A program made the position numbers and the translations under genes. Of a stretch of 64,000 bases of DNA, positions 1 to 12,785 are shown in pieces. A model generated the notes under the pieces. The model was not told the DNA's origin and did not search any database. It saw nothing but the letters and a program-made list of their open reading frames with translations. Each line of letters opens with the position of its first letter. Position 1 is the stretch's first letter. The DNA is from Liolophura sinensis (lineage: Eukaryota; Mollusca; Polyplacophora; Chitonida; Chitonidae): NCBI RefSeq assembly GCF_032854445.1, contig NC_088295.1:23609385-23673384 (forward strand), in the 5' to 3' direction.

Positions 1-1507
1 CAAGTTATGTGGGTGTGTTTCCAGTTATTTGTCAGCAGTATGTCACAGTGATGTTAAGACAATATTTCCTACAAGCCTATGACAATTCCACTAGAGGGAT
101 TTTGGCCATCAATAATATCAAAAGCATATGCGCAAGAACTGAATATTAATCAGGCTATATATTTAACAGATTTGTAATCCCAGTTTTAGTCCAGATGTTT
201 GTTGCAGAACATTCCTATACTTGTGGAATTTTCATAGCAATTGAAGCTATTTGATAAAGAGGGGCGATAAAACTGTTATACATAGCCTGGATTCTGGCAG
301 GCCATGTTGATGTTTTTTTTTTTTTTGTGAATTACTAATAACCACTGTAATGTTTGAGCTGAGAACTGGAAGACACTGCAGCTACATATAAAGCTATGCT
401 GAGAGTGCCTTTCCCAGTTGCTATGACATGCACCTGTTTGGTCGTGGAGATGAACAAGTATGGAGAGGAAGCGGCCTCCATTTGAGTTTCAGGATGTTAA
501 AGTTGTTAACAGGTATTTCCCTTGTATCGTACTGCCCATCCAATGCTCATGTGTATTCATAGTCCCCTGTGCTGTTAACTGTGTCCTCTGAAGTATCTCA
601 TCATAATAGTATGTAGTAATTGCAAAACTTCATTTCGAAAGATACTTGACTAATGTGGCCATAAGCATTAAACTGTTGCACAAATGATCTTCGTTGTTGT
701 CTGTTAGTATGGAAAACATTTTGCACATGCAGTATTTTCACAATATGGAAGCCCATCTCCTTTCACTTTTCAGGCAAATTGAAATGTAATGAAAACATGT
801 ACTTTCTGGGGATACAATATTGTCATTGATGAGGCTAAAGTTAGGTACCATGTTTGCTTTTCTAGTAATTCAGCATGTAAGAATTTTCCTGCCGTACCCC
901 TTTACTTGTGGAAAATTCTTAGCCATTAGAGGTCTTGTATTAAGCTTCTCTAAAGTCTCAAATTGTTCAGTAACAAAAAGCTCTAACATTTATTATTTAA
1001 ACAACTGGTCACTGTAATTCATTTCAAGCCATGGTTTGGTAAGAAAAGACTTATATTCACTGCACTGTGCTTTATTTAAATTGATGGTTTGATCAGAAGA
1101 TATGTTTGTGAAGTTCAAAGTATTCCATGGAATCCCTGGGCTGAGCTCCGTTTGTGAAAACACTGTTGTGTCACAGGCATTTTGTCCATATATTCATTTA
1201 TAATTTTACTCTCTGCGTTGCAATAGAGACTACCATTATCATCTCAAATCAACATAGGAAAGGTTATGAAAAGAGTGCTTAATACACTTTGATCCCACTT
1301 AATGAACTTTCATTGTGGATATATGAGTTTTCAAATCATTCAAGTGATACATTTGGCCATCATACAAAATATAGTCTATTGTTGTGTCAGGGATGAGAAG
1401 AGGAATTGAGCTTGTGGCTTGATCCTAGCAATATGTGTAGTGTACATGTATTTTCATTCAGGGCTGACCAACTGACTTTTTGTCAACGGACCCTCTTCAC
1501 TCTTCAG

Positions 1508-1788
1508 GCTGGCCGTGTTATCTGTGCCGCTACACCCAGGGTGCCATCTACAGGCCAGAGTTTATGATTATAGAAAGAAGATGATGATCACACCTATGTT
1601 AAGTTTAATGAAAGGTATGTGTAAAAAGATGTGGTACATGGGTTTGTTAATGGTATTTAATCGCCTTTATTTCCTCTTTCTGTTTTCCAGACACTCAAAG
1701 GATATCTTCAGTCCTTGACAGTGGTGTCCCACTGGAGATGCTTTCACTATTAACAACCTTTCACGTTACCTACCTTCAATCATCTTAA
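1508..1788 (+). CDS. Possible last two exons of an unidentified gene
   Basis: Two blocks can be joined in one frame. The first (1508-1614) follows a pyrimidine-rich CAG and ends at a GTATGT donor in phase 1. The second (1691-1788) follows TTTTCCAG, continues in the same phase and stops at TAA 1786-1788. The joined peptide (about 67 residues) contains PLHPGCHLQARVYDYRKK. Another acceptor at 1461 opens a different frame, so the reading is not unique. I recognise no family. Chance is a serious alternative. Confidence 0.2.
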
Positions 1789-3480
1789 TACACTAGTTCC
1801 ATTTTACAAGGTATGTGTTATGCCTAGACTGAAGTAATGTTGTTAATAATGTTTTCAATTTTTCCTTTTATTCTGTTTTTTTTTTTGTCCCAGTTAACTA
1901 TAAATTTTATGTGCTTAATGTATTTTCCTTGTGCTGACAAAATGTGAACCAGTGTATAAGTTAACTTCAGCGAAATGTCTGTTTGATGTTAGATCTTTTA
2001 CAGCCAAGAAGCTTAGGTACGAAACAATATATACTGTGGTAGTAAGGGTGAGAATTATTGCTCTTGTGCATATTTCTTTACTAAACCTTTATTGTAAGAC
2101 TACCTGTTAAGATTGTGGGAATATTAAAAAAAAGCCTGTTCATGTCTAAATGCATTCAACATTTACATGTACCTAAGTTTTTTGTTTTTGATATATTGTA
2201 TCCCAGATTGGTTGCCTTGAAGATGAGTTCATATTTTACCCAGGTATCATCTTTCAAGTCAATTTACAATTGAGAAAAAAATTGCTTCCTTTTTAATGAG
2301 TCAATAAAATAGCCTTTCTAGTTGTATTGTTGGTTTTGTGATGCTGGCTGGTACTTATGAGGACATGGTTAAATGAGACATTTGCCAAACCTTTAATTAG
2401 GGAAATAATGTTTCTTTCAACTACCTGATGTGGATGATGTTATTGTATTAGTAAAATCAATAACAGGAGTTCAATAGCTGCAACATGGTGTGACAAAATT
2501 GAATCTGTTTATATTTATTTGGCCAGGTAATAAAGGGTTTCCAGGGTGTATTTCAAACAACCTTTTTTTTTTGGATAACAGTTAGAAAGGAGAGGGAAAA
2601 GTAAATGGATATGGCTATGTGTTGCAGGGTGTGTTAGTGGATCTGTGCTCGCTTGAACGAAACCCTTTTAACGTTATGATCCTGTAACTACCTGATCAGT
2701 GACACTACAATCTCGTCAAATTTGCGCATACTTTAGCTAAAATGAATGCAGGTATGTTAGGTATTATTAGACACATAGGTTGAGATAAAACTTTTGTGTT
2801 TTAAACCACTGCCAACCTTATCATCAAGACCCCAGAGACCTCAACATTGTTCAAGATTTTTGTACAAAATTTGCTAGAGGTGGCAGTGATGTAAAGGGGT
2901 TGGAACATCACATGCACCATAAAGAGTATACTTCTTGAACGCTCACATCCTTTGCACGGTCAGGGGATGTAACCTTATTCTTACTTTTACACGGTATTGT
3001 CACATTTAATACACAAACACTCTAAAACCATGCATTTTAGATGGCCGTTAAGGCGGGGACAATTTTTTCAAAATTGTAGGAATCCTGATACTGTCGCTAG
3101 TGACACATACTCCCATTCAGACAACAGACGTGTTAAAATTAAACAGATTATTTTTATTTGAGTTCATGACTAAATTCTCGTTGAGGATGAGGATTTTTAG
3201 ATCTAGAGCTAACTCACCCTTATTACAGCCCAAGAGATTGCAGCAAATGGGACAAAAACAAAGCTCAGGCCTAGGTATACTTGGTGAGAATAAAGGTGAA
3301 GCTGTACGTATGTCTGGTCCAACAGCACAAGTTGAACTCTTTCATCAGTTTCAGAATTTAAGACAAGTGGATTGAGCATTTCCTTTTCTAAATGCGAAAA
3401 CTTAACCTCAGACGATCATATAGGCCTATTGGGCATTGTTTCAGGCACATGCATTGACATGACTACTCATATAACCCCAG
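1789..3480 (+). other. AT-rich stretch, no supported gene
   Basis: Mostly AT-rich sequence with T-runs. The open frame at 3100-3375 has no splice context or family signature that I can see. It lies just upstream of a decayed retroelement and may be part of it. Confidence 0.4.
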
Positions 3481-3483
3481 AGC

Positions 3484-3646
3484 AAGATTTTGGGAAGGTC
3501 TGTCAACAACCTGCTGATAGTCGTGGATTTCCTCCAGGCTCTGCCCAGTTTCCTTCCACCAGAATGCTGGCCGCCATCGTATAAGTGAAATATTCTTGAG
3601 TACGGCGAAAAAAAACAATCAAATAAATAAATAAATAAATCAAAAG
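3484..3646 (+). repeat. SINE family A copy (5'-truncated)
   Basis: Matches the body and tail of the full copy at 15846-16113: GGAAGGTCTG, the CCAGGCTCTGCCC segment, ATAAGTGAAATATTCTTGAG, then an AAATAAAT tail. It interrupts DIRS-like coding sequence that resumes at about 3652. Confidence 0.8.
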
Positions 3647-3651
3647 TGCAA

Positions 3652-3795
3652 TCTGCAGTGAAATTGATGACACCAAACTGCTTTAATAAGGCATCTGTTG
3701 ACCTCAAAGACGCCTACTAAGCACCTATATAGGCCTGTATCACCAAACCATCAAAATACCTCCAGTTCGCACTATTCCGAGGATAAAACCTTATA
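3652..3795 (+). pseudogene. DIRS-like retrotransposon reverse transcriptase remnant
   Basis: The plus-strand translation contains SVDLKDAY followed by an API motif and a K-YLQFALFRG-like segment. This matches the reverse-transcriptase core typical of tyrosine-recombinase (DIRS/Ngaro) retrotransposons, where an aspartate in DLKDAY is catalytic. At least three in-frame stops interrupt it, so it is dead. A SINE sits immediately upstream. A related LTR-element RT is possible, but the DLKDAY spacing favours DIRS. Confidence 0.5.
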
Positions 3796-3979
3796 TATTA
3801 CATATACAGTTATTTGATTTTTTATACATTTTACCAGGAAATCTTATTAAACAATTCAATTTATACTCAACATTGAATTCAGCTCTCTTTATTCACCGGC
3901 CCAGACCACAAACAGCCAAACTTGATCGAGGGGTTCAAATCCTTATTAACAGGAATTTGGAAAAAAAAATTTTTAAAAA

Positions 3980-4262
3980 ATGCCAAATTAAAGCGTATTG
4001 ACACCAATGTGAGGCCAGTGGCGCAGCCAATCAAGACACAATGTAGGCGACACGTCGGCAAAGAGAACTCGGGAGCTAATTGATAAAGACATAATAGAAC
4101 CAGATGAAGAACCAGCAGCGTGGATTAGCCATGTGGTATGGCCAGTATTCCAAAAATCCGAAGGTGATGCACATCTGTGTCTCGTCATGCGTTGCGTAAT
4201 CGAAACGATCATCCGAAGGGATCACTGGATACCCTCTATTGATGAACTTCTAAAGGATGTGA
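3980..4262 (+). pseudogene. Ty3/gypsy-type pol fragment (N-terminal RT region)
   Basis: Plus-strand translation gives a VRPVAQPI segment and then, after a frameshift, ELIDKDIIEP, a W-x-S-H-V-V segment, a degraded K-x-x-G-D-x-x-L-C-V stretch and an IPSIDELL-like end. These are the ordered landmarks of the N-terminal fingers of Ty3/gypsy reverse transcriptase. The catalytic YxDD part is absent because a family B SINE begins at about 4262. It is a decayed, non-functional remnant. Confidence 0.65.
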
Positions 4263-4506
4263 CGTCTCGCTTGGCGCTCAGCACTGAGAGGTTTATAGAG
4301 CAAGGAAACAGGACTGGTTGGCCCGGTGTCAGTATAATGTAACTGGGTGGGGTGTCATGTCTGGTGTGTTCGCCGTGATACTCGGTGGCGGCAGCACTTT
4401 GGCCGCATGAACTCAACCTGCCACGAGAAGACACATTACGTGTATACACTCATAATAACTCCCCGTCCTCATGTGACTAAAAATTGTTGAGTACGTTAAA
4501 ACCCAA
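4262..4506 (+). repeat. SINE family B copy
   Basis: Begins CTCGCTTGGCGCTCAGCA and contains the GGTGGGGTGTCATG block, the GGCGGCAGCACTTTGG block and the tail TGACTAAAAATTGTTGAGTA. Other copies lie at 5590-5688/9745-9930 and 29033-29305, with fragments near 32030, 33131 and 56568. Confidence 0.8.
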
Positions 4507-5589
4507 GCTCCCATTCGTTCATTCAGTTTACAGGATGTGCCCGATAGTAGGGTATTCTCCTATATTTTTTTTGTTTACTGGGCCTACCAACCACTAGAGC
4601 CAGATCCCGACTCGTGGCTATTAGATGAGCGTTATCAAGTGTGGATAGATCGAAGAACGACAGAGTGGAGATCCAGATGCTGTATTCTAGGCAGGGCCAT
4701 AAACATACAAGTACATGAGGTTTGCGTGATGTACTCTACACATAGTTTACATATACATACGCGATGTTCTAAAACGTTGTTTTATGATGTGTATGCGTAT
4801 ATCGAAACATCTGCCTTTATAAAAGAAAGCCAAAATTATCTTTAACTGTAAAGAAAGAGTCTTTGAAAATAAAGTTCACTGAAATGACTTTCCAGCCTAA
4901 GTCTTAGTGTTATTTGCTCATGATGTGAATCATTGTACTGTAAAATTCACGTAACACCAAACAAAACTCCTCTAATATTTAGAAAAACATTTAGGCCTAA
5001 ACAGTCACTTAAGTAGCGCGAAATGTTCATCGCACACAGTCCTTAAAATGTGCAGGTGGCCTAGATGTTCGACCACTTCGAGTTAAGAATTGTTTTTCAC
5101 AGATCGACTATGCAGGCAGCAACTTTGGTAAGGAAAGCGATGGATCGGGTTTACTTGGAAAATCAGGTAAATCTTCTGTCACAGGGGATGGAGATACGGC
5201 TGTGGAATAAACATGGGATCGGTTTCTCCTCAGGACGTTACCGTTGTCGAGTTGGATCTAATATGAACTGATAGTGATTCTTTTCAACACCGTTTCTCGT
5301 TTACTCTGTTTGTCAGAGGGCGAGGACGGCTGCTTTATGGGTTATCCCTTCAGAAGAAGTGTTGCTACAAGTCAGAACTAATTAAACTATTACAGAACTG
5401 GTAAAAATGAGGTGAAGAGAAAGTCTGGATACAAAACGAGTTCTCATGTACTATGCACACACGTGTGTATCTAGTGCTGTCAAATATGTTCATGTGGAAT
5501 TTGATGTGATTATTACCAAATCTTCATTCATAACTTATTGAACCACTGGCTCCGACAGTAGGTATGGTAAAACGTCGGCTTCAGGGGCG
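4507..5589 (+). other. No supported gene
   Basis: An open frame of 102 codons (4537-4845) has no recognisable domain or splice partner. The rest is AT-rich with no clear feature. Confidence 0.4.
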
Positions 5590-5688
5590 GTAGATCCAGG
5601 GACAGTCTGGGGTTTGGTCACGCCTCAAAAGAGGCAGTTGTAGCTTCCTCGCTTGGCGCTCAGCATTAAGGGGATAGTGGCTCGGGAG
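5590..5688 (+). repeat. SINE family B, left half (split by hAT)
   Basis: Ends in the diagnostic GCTTGGCGCTCAGCATTAAG segment and is then interrupted by the hAT terminus at 5689. The remainder of the same SINE resumes at 9745. Confidence 0.7.
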
Positions 5689-8600
5689 CAGGGGTCCCAG
5701 TCTGAAGGAAAAGATATAGGATTTTTTTTTTTATAAAGTATAGGAGTTTTATAGGAATTTTTAGAACGAAAATGTAGGAAATATAGGAGACAGAGCCCGA
5801 ATTTTCACATTGTTTCTACTTGACAGGCAGGCAGGTCTACTTTTACATTTATTCTCAAAACACCACTTGTCTTTTCTCTATACGCATACTCTTTCGAAAT
5901 TGACACTGCATTTAATTGAACTCTCAAAATATGTTGAAGTTGTCACCCTATACCCAATGTTTTTAATAATAAACCTGTTCAAGCTAAGTTCTTAATACTG
6001 GGGTGGAATGTCATTTCACAGCTTACCATGCCTGGTGTAGCCCATACCAAGTTCCCATCTTAAAGTACCTTGTAAATTATACTGGATATTACCATTTTAA
6101 TTACTGGTAACAGTCGATGCTACAAATAAAACTGGAACACTTTTTATGGACTTCACAGTTACAAGTGAGGTCCCAGTGCAGATCAGCTGTTTCTATAATT
6201 TTGAGATTTAATATGGTAAAAATACAATGGCTTGTTACATCACACATTTCAGTTTCCAAGCAGCTTACGTGCCTGTCTATCATCACAACCCAAAACTTAA
6301 AGCCTCTCTACAATTACAGAGGCTGCCAGATGCAAATGCGTTGGTGGGTGGTCACAGCTTAACATTATAAGCTGCTCCATTAATCATACTGCAATACAGT
6401 TCAAGCAATCACTTAACACATAAATGAAACACTCAGGAACTCAAACAAAACCATTTGGAACAATAACATTTAATCTCTAACTAAAACTAAAAATTCTAAA
6501 GTGCGACACAGGTGAAATCCAAGATATCGACTGAGTTTACCATGGCACCTCTCTCCCAGTCCTGCAATAAAAGCACATGGTAGTGCTCACAATATTGTCT
6601 TGTCTGCCACACTTTTTTCTTTTTACCAGCAACCATGTTTTCTATCACAGTTAGCTTTCTCTTCTCAACATTCTTCTGGCCTTCTCTGGTCTTTTTAACC
6701 TCTGCCTATACCATCTTTTTGTGTAGATTCAAGCATGGCTTGAGCAACCACAATCTCCGTAATATCACCCTTCTTTAAAGCCCCCCTCAATTTTTGATTT
6801 CCCTGGTTTAGCAGGCTATTGCGCACACCCAGCGATACCTGGTGCAATGAATCCTTCTCAGCAAGTGATTTCTCTGTGTCTCAGTTGTGTACTACCGCGG
6901 AGAAGTTCTTCTTCCTTTCGTTTAGCAATCCTGGCACCTCCTCTCTTTCAGCTCTATCTTGTCTTTGCTCATCTCTTTCTCTTTGTTCTTCCTATCTTTC
7001 TTTCGTTTTTCCTCCAGTCTGTCTATAATGCATGTTTGCCAAACGTCCGAGAGAAAGGAAATCTTTGGAAACTGGAAAATGCTCTGGTCGGTTGCCGTAC
7101 TGTTTCATACGATCAGTTGTTGCCCAAAAGTCGTTAATTGGAGCCTCACTTAGGCTTATCCTGTCATTGGTAACACTTTTATTACTTACTGAAAATGCCC
7201 TTTCTACATCACTGTTTTTATGGGACAGGCCAAAACAACTTTCACTAACTTACTCGGCCCCCATCGTGTTTTTTTTTCCTGGGACCAGTCTGCCAGGAAG
7301 CTTTCTGCCTGATAGACCCTCCATTCGTCAGCAATGATGTTACTGTCAAAATCTCATCTTAGTACTCTGGATAGGCCTTGGACTGATCTGACAGACCAAG
7401 TGGCACAACAATTTTGAGGCTGCAAACATCCGGCAAGTTTCTGGATTTTCTTGGAGAGGGGAAGCGTCTTCTGTAGATCCTGAATCGCTGCCTGGTAGAA
7501 TTTTCGGATTTTATCCATCTTAGATACCTGCAACTTAGCAAAGGCTTTTACGACATTCTTCTCCAACTCCAATAGCCGTTCTTTCGAGCTGGTCATTGAC
7601 AATTGAGACATCAAGTAGCTGAAGATTTTGGGCTACATCAACAGTAGATTTCTTCATCACTCGCCTAACTGACGTGTTAAGTAGATCGCAAAGTTTATCA
7701 TAGAGAATATGAATGAGTGATTTCTCAGACTGGAAGAGACCAAGAACTCGGCAAATGTAGATGAGAGAAACCTGAGAAAGTTAAGTTGGGCTATGATTTC
7801 TGGCCTCAAGTTCCACCTTGATCCTTTTATACCCGGGCTTTGATAAATCGTTGGGGTTGTGGTTTGGCAGAAAAACTAGAAAGTACTCGATAAGGGATCT
7901 CGTTCTACAGCAGGCCCCAGAAACAACCACCGACATTCAACATGTTTCAAAGGCTTCATTTTCGCTATCCCAATCTTGCTTTGAACATTTTTTAGATCAG
8001 AACACCTGGCTGCAGATCCCTTAAACCAGTAAAAAATATCAACAACAAATTCTGCAATGTTTGAGCCGTATTTTCCCAAGCTCTTGCCAAAAGAATTGTG
8101 TACTATGTGGACAGTACCATAGGCCAGACAGTATTGCTGACATTCGGTCCATCACTCCCTAACATCAGCAAATTCTTCAGCTGCAAGCCAGCCTCATCGA
8201 CGGCAGACGTAATTTTCTTCGACAAATCTTCACCTGATGTATGGCCCATCAGAACGGTCTTAAAATGGCACACAACAATCTGATCTTGATCTTCAGACCA
8301 CTACCACACCTTAATTTCAAGCTGCTTCAAATTTTGTGCATTGGTGATTTCTTGACATCATTATTGATCATCCTCTGGAAGCAAGGCCCAATTGCATGAC
8401 TAATCAGATATGAAATTTTTGATGAGCTCGTTGAAAAACCATCTGGTATAGCTCCAGGAAACATTGCCATAAGGGGATACTACTTTCAGACCATCACAAG
8501 ATGACTAACTGAAATGTGATTTAACCACTTTTAAGGTCCACATCTGTTCCGCCTTTGTAATTGCATCCACTCGCGACAAATGATCCTCGGTTCTTGTTGC

Positions 8601-9744
8601 TTGCAGCAGGAGAGAATACTGAGCAGAAGCAGAATCAGTTGTTGCTTGAGCAAAGGTCAGTATCATGTGAGAATCACCTAGTATTTCCGTGGCTTGCTTT
8701 TGGTGGCCTTTGCATTTACAATGTCGCACAAGTTGTTGAAGACCCTGATTATCACAGCGGACTGTGGAATTGCAGAGAGAACAAAATGTAGCATAAACAA
8801 ATGTTTTACTAGGCTGACACCATTCAGAAAGCGTAGAGCCATGTTCACTTTTCAGCCAAACTGGGTTGAAGCGGGTTCTCCCACCCGGCATAACGAAAGT
8901 TGTCGGTCTGAAATAGAATATAACACCAGTTACTTTATATAACTTAAATCATAACATAAAAGCTGTATGAGATACAAAACAGTCAAGGAAATTTCAATGA
9001 TGAGCAAACACATCTGCAATATAACGCATGCAAACGATAAAAATCGATATATACAACACATCATTTTGGTCATTAAGTGAATTGAATGCAACAGCAAAAC
9101 AATGTCAGTAGTTACATAAATCTAACAAAATGTAATTAGATTATTAATAAACTTTAACAGAACTCAGAAAACAAAACCATAACAAGCAACAAAATATAAT
9201 AATCTTTCATAATGTTTCTTTCACATTTCTGACTTTGAGTAACTTGTATTGAAAATTACAATTCAGTTGAATGTTAAGAAATGATGAATCCTGCATTTAC
9301 CCTACAATTATTTTCTATTTAGATGTTTCGACTTTCGTGATGTATAAATAAAATAACTTTGACTGAGAATTACATTTTAGCTGAATGTAGAGAAATGATA
9401 ATCATACATTTATTCAACAAATAGTTTCCGTTTAGAAATTCCTTGATTGATAAATAAAATATACTTGCCATTATCTCTGTTTCCAGCCTTCAGGACTTTG
9501 ACATCATCCATGTTAGACTATCAGCATAACAACAGGGTAGTTGAAGGAAGTGAAGCGTCGCTCGCTAAAAACTATAAGCTTTAATAGGACCTACAGTCAA
9601 CCACGCTGACGTACACGTACGTGCGACAAGAATTTTTTTGTGCCAGTGTCAAAAAAATAGGAAATATAGGAATTTTTTCCAGATAACTGGAGATTTATAG
9701 GATCCTATAAAAAAATAGGAAATATAGGCGGGCTGGGACCCCTG
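5689..9744 (-). mobile_element. hAT-type DNA transposon, about 4.06 kb, inactive
   Basis: The left end reads CAGGGGTCCCAG and the right end is its exact inverse complement CTGGGACCCCTG. Next to both are AT-rich subterminal runs with repeated ATATAGGA/GGAAATATAGG motifs. The CAGGG terminus is characteristic of the hAT superfamily. The minus strand carries a broken transposase. The element sits inside a family B SINE whose halves flank it. The expected 8-bp target duplication is not evident: the flanks CTCGGGAG and CGGGTGGT share only part. Confidence 0.85.
6500..9511 (-). pseudogene. hAT transposase, degraded
   Basis: Start codon at 9511-9509. A short first exon (9511-9465) ends at a GTATAT donor in phase 2. 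The second exon starts at 8907 in matching phase and stays open to 8505. It encodes an N-terminal BED-like zinc finger with C-S-L-C, a G-L-Q-Q-L-V-R-H stretch and H-x5-H, the DNA-binding end of many hAT transposases in aquatic invertebrates. Downstream, pieces of the catalytic region survive in shifting frames: an 86-codon block at 7614-7354 with Leu-rich helices, and an LISHAIGPCFQRM-like block near 8400. Stops and frameshifts make it non-functional. Plus-strand open frames here are shadows. Confidence 0.75.
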
Positions 9745-9930
9745 CGGGTGGTGTGGCTTACTTGCCTTCGCCAAGTCGATGAAGAAGCACTATAAAAGAG
9801 GGGTGGAAATCCGTCCTGTGACAAGAGGGCACATTACAAGTACAAGCACCCTAAGAACTCCTTCGTCGTCATGTGACTGAAAAATTGTCAAGTACGACGT
9901 TAAACCCTATAAGCACTCACTGGCTCATGA
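9745..9930 (+). repeat. SINE family B, right half
   Basis: Continues the SINE broken at 5688: GGGTGGTGTGG, ACAAGAGGGCACATTAC, CCCTAAGAACTCC, and TGACTGAAAAATTGTCAAG followed by ACGTTAAACCC and CACTCAC. Confidence 0.8.
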
Positions 9931-12237
9931 GTTTTTGATTATTTAATTACATGGTAGGCTATACATGTGTGAATGGTTTGACATAGGTTTATGTAAACCC
10001 TGTGTGTTTACTGCGCGCATTTCCATACCTTACACAATCAAAAGACGGCGCTAAACAGCAATCAACCTATGCATTAACTTGGGACTATAATATAATAGTT
10101 ATCTGTTATATGCCTATTAGTCCCAAATTGCAGGAGGGCGAATTCCCCGGTGAGGGGTTCTGGACCTGTTTCACTGGTAGCTGCCATTTCTTTTAGTTGA
10201 AATTTATTAAAAAATAAAAAATCGTTTGTTTAGAGATGGAGATTCTGTCCGTCTCTCTGTATAAAGAACAACGTATGTGATTTCCTTCCAACGCCACTGC
10301 TATGTATATAGGTAAGAACAATTGCAAAATCAAAATTAAACCCCAAACTTCGATGGCCGAAGGGGTTGTATGTGTAAATTGGAGCTTGGGCGAGGAGGTA
10401 TAGACGGACACACGTGCACGGAAAAACTAAGGTGCATATAAATCACACTAATTTTCAGGTCCAATACTTGTCTTTGGAAACTGCTCGAAGAAACGACCAG
10501 TATACGATAACATACTAACATACAGCTGACAATATCGATAAAGGCCAACGCATATAGGACGACTCCCACACATCCCGACCAAACTGTCCGCCGGTACCAT
10601 ATACACGCATGCACTTTTAGAGTGCGTTTTTATAAAGCTTTGAACAGACAACATATACAGACTTTAGATTTATAAAATGAAGGACTGAAGAAATAGAAAA
10701 CAGTATACATCAAACAGCATTCCAATGCTCTTCCCAACTAGAATGTATTTGTACATGTAGGCTATTGTATGTTGTTGCAGAAGGTTATATTCTGTTACAT
10801 ATAGGACACACGTTCCATTAATTTAACAAAGATTGTTTCAGATTAATAGGATATTATGTTAAATATGACACAAGAGAAGATAAAATTACATGAATGTGGG
10901 ATTTTTTTTTGATTTTTTTGTCGCTGTGGACCCTTGCAGATACCTTCACTCTGCACTCACATGCAAGATGGCCTTTCCAATTGGTTGAATTTGCGCCTAA
11001 ACAGCCAATAGTATTGCTTCGTGTTATTCGCTGCCGATTGAACAGCAAGGAAACAAACTAGAGCACGTGCTCAGGGCCAAGCCTGTCACAGCAGCTGCAG
11101 ATAGCAGAGCAAAGGATTTTATTGAAAATGTGCGTTGCTGAAAAAGTCAAAAGTGTGTAAAAAGTAACCGTACATTGATCTTTTACCGACAATGTAGAAG
11201 TGGTGTTTTTTCCTGTACAATGAGTCGCGTCATACGAATGTTAAGTTGACTTTCTGCTAGGTTTGTAAAGGTACATCACAACCCAAGAGCTAGTCTTTCA
11301 CCATCGGTCCGAGTTCGTTCAGCTCACGCTGGCTCATTCACCTCCGGCCGAACTTGGGGCTATTGTAAAGTCTAGGGTGTTGTTTACGTGTAACTTTCTA
11401 CGTCACTGCTTATGTCAGTTCGTCCATGCTTCCCAGAATGATGTAGGCCAAATATGGAAGAGACCCTTTTCAGATGTAAATCATGTAGTCTACGTGACAA
11501 AAGAATGTTACACAAGCACAGTAGCATCAAACCTCACCATGTTCATCTGTATTAAACACATCTAAAAAACACTTTCTGTCACTACAACTAGAGTGGTCTC
11601 GTTGTTTAAGCATCTGGCTATGGACCCAACACGCTGTCTGATTGAAGTTTGAATCCAGAGGTTTTCAAAACAAAGAAAGAAATGACCTTCTGAAATCTAT
11701 AACTGCAAACAGTTTAGAGCAGTGTACTCCTGGGTGTCGCTGTCTTACTTATGCTGTTTTTCTTTGTATGTAAATTGAACATCTCTCCATTTATTTTTAA
11801 CCAATGAAAAAGGAATATAAGCATGTGACTGGGAAAAAAATTACTCAAAAGGCACATGAAAATCAACATGTAAATAGCACCCAAGTCTTCAGAAATCCTG
11901 TACATGGGAATGTCATCCAGCAACATGCGGATGGTCATGAGTTTACCTAGAGCCCGGTTTCCTCCCACCATAAATTAAATACTGGCCTCGATCCGTTACG
12001 GACATGAGGACATTTGTTGTTTTATGATTACAGGCACACGCACACCAGTACAAACAATTTCTAAATAACATGGGAGTTAATACAAAACTCTGCGTCAGGT
12101 TTTGTTGATGTTCACAATATATGCATGATGTGCAAATAATTTTGTTTTCTTGCGTACCGTAATTTCTGGTTATTATCAATACTTCACTGAATATTGTCCT
12201 ATGTTTATTTTCCTTGTAAATTACCTTGTTGTCTACT
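9931..12237 (+). other. No supported gene; possible promoter-like patch near 11.0 kb
   Basis: Several open frames of 60-92 codons lack any family signature. Around 10,970-11,100 the sequence is locally richer in CpG and has CCAAT-type motifs and a GAGCACGTGCTC palindrome (E-box core CACGTG). It could hold an upstream 5' exon or promoter of TMEM186, but I see no donor that proves it. A degenerate family A SINE scrap (11300-11346) lies nearby. Confidence 0.3.
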
Positions 12238-12340
12238 TGCCGCAGCTTCGTACAGGTGAAGTGCCTAGATGTCAGCTGGCTGCCATTGTATGAGTGAAGT
12301 GTTCTTGAGTACAGCGTAGAACAACAATCAAGTTTATTAT
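12238..12340 (+). repeat. SINE family A 3' fragment
   Basis: Carries a diverged AGTGAAGTGTTCTTGAGTAC motif and an ATCAAG/TTATTTATTT junction with an oppositely oriented fragment. Confidence 0.55.
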
Positions 12341-12351
12341 TTATTTATTTC

Positions 12352-12527
12352 AGCAAGTTGCTGGCAGACCTTCCCAGATATGGCCGGAGAGTAAGCCAAC
12401 ATGAGGTGGACTTAAGCTCACAGCGACTGCATTGGTGAGAGGCTCCTGAGTCATTGTGCTTGACTAACACGCTGTCTCGTTCACAGAGGCCTCCAACAAT
12501 CAAATAAATAAATACATGTATAACCAC
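12352..12527 (-). repeat. SINE family A fragment, reverse orientation
   Basis: Reverse complement contains the TCACCAATGCAGTCGCTGTG and GGCCATATCTGGGAAGGTCT segments seen in the head and body of the full copy. Joined tail-to-tail with the fragment just before it. Confidence 0.6.
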
Positions 12528-12785
12528 GTTAGCTCAGAAACATAACAGTTTTTGCAACTGCTTGACATGAAAAACTGAAACTAGTGCTGAGAATAAGAAT
12601 TGTCAAAGAGATTTTAAGTTGTTAGACTGCAATAACAAACCATGTACAGTCAGGGATTGGAGCTGTAACATCTCTAAGGATAGATCTTTGCATTTAGTTT
12701 TTGGTGTCTTAAATTGAAATTAGATAATATATAATAAAGGCAAAAAAAAAAAAAATCTCAAAGCAGTCTTAATGGTCATTGTGCA

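Noticed and set aside
1-520. Possible exons at the window start (about 25-150 and 370-510)
   Set aside because: Protein-like stretches exist, but several frames compete, acceptors are weak and no consistent phase chain was found.
6819-7337. Overlapping plus-strand frames inside the hAT element
   Set aside because: Antisense shadows of degraded transposase; no splice or domain support.
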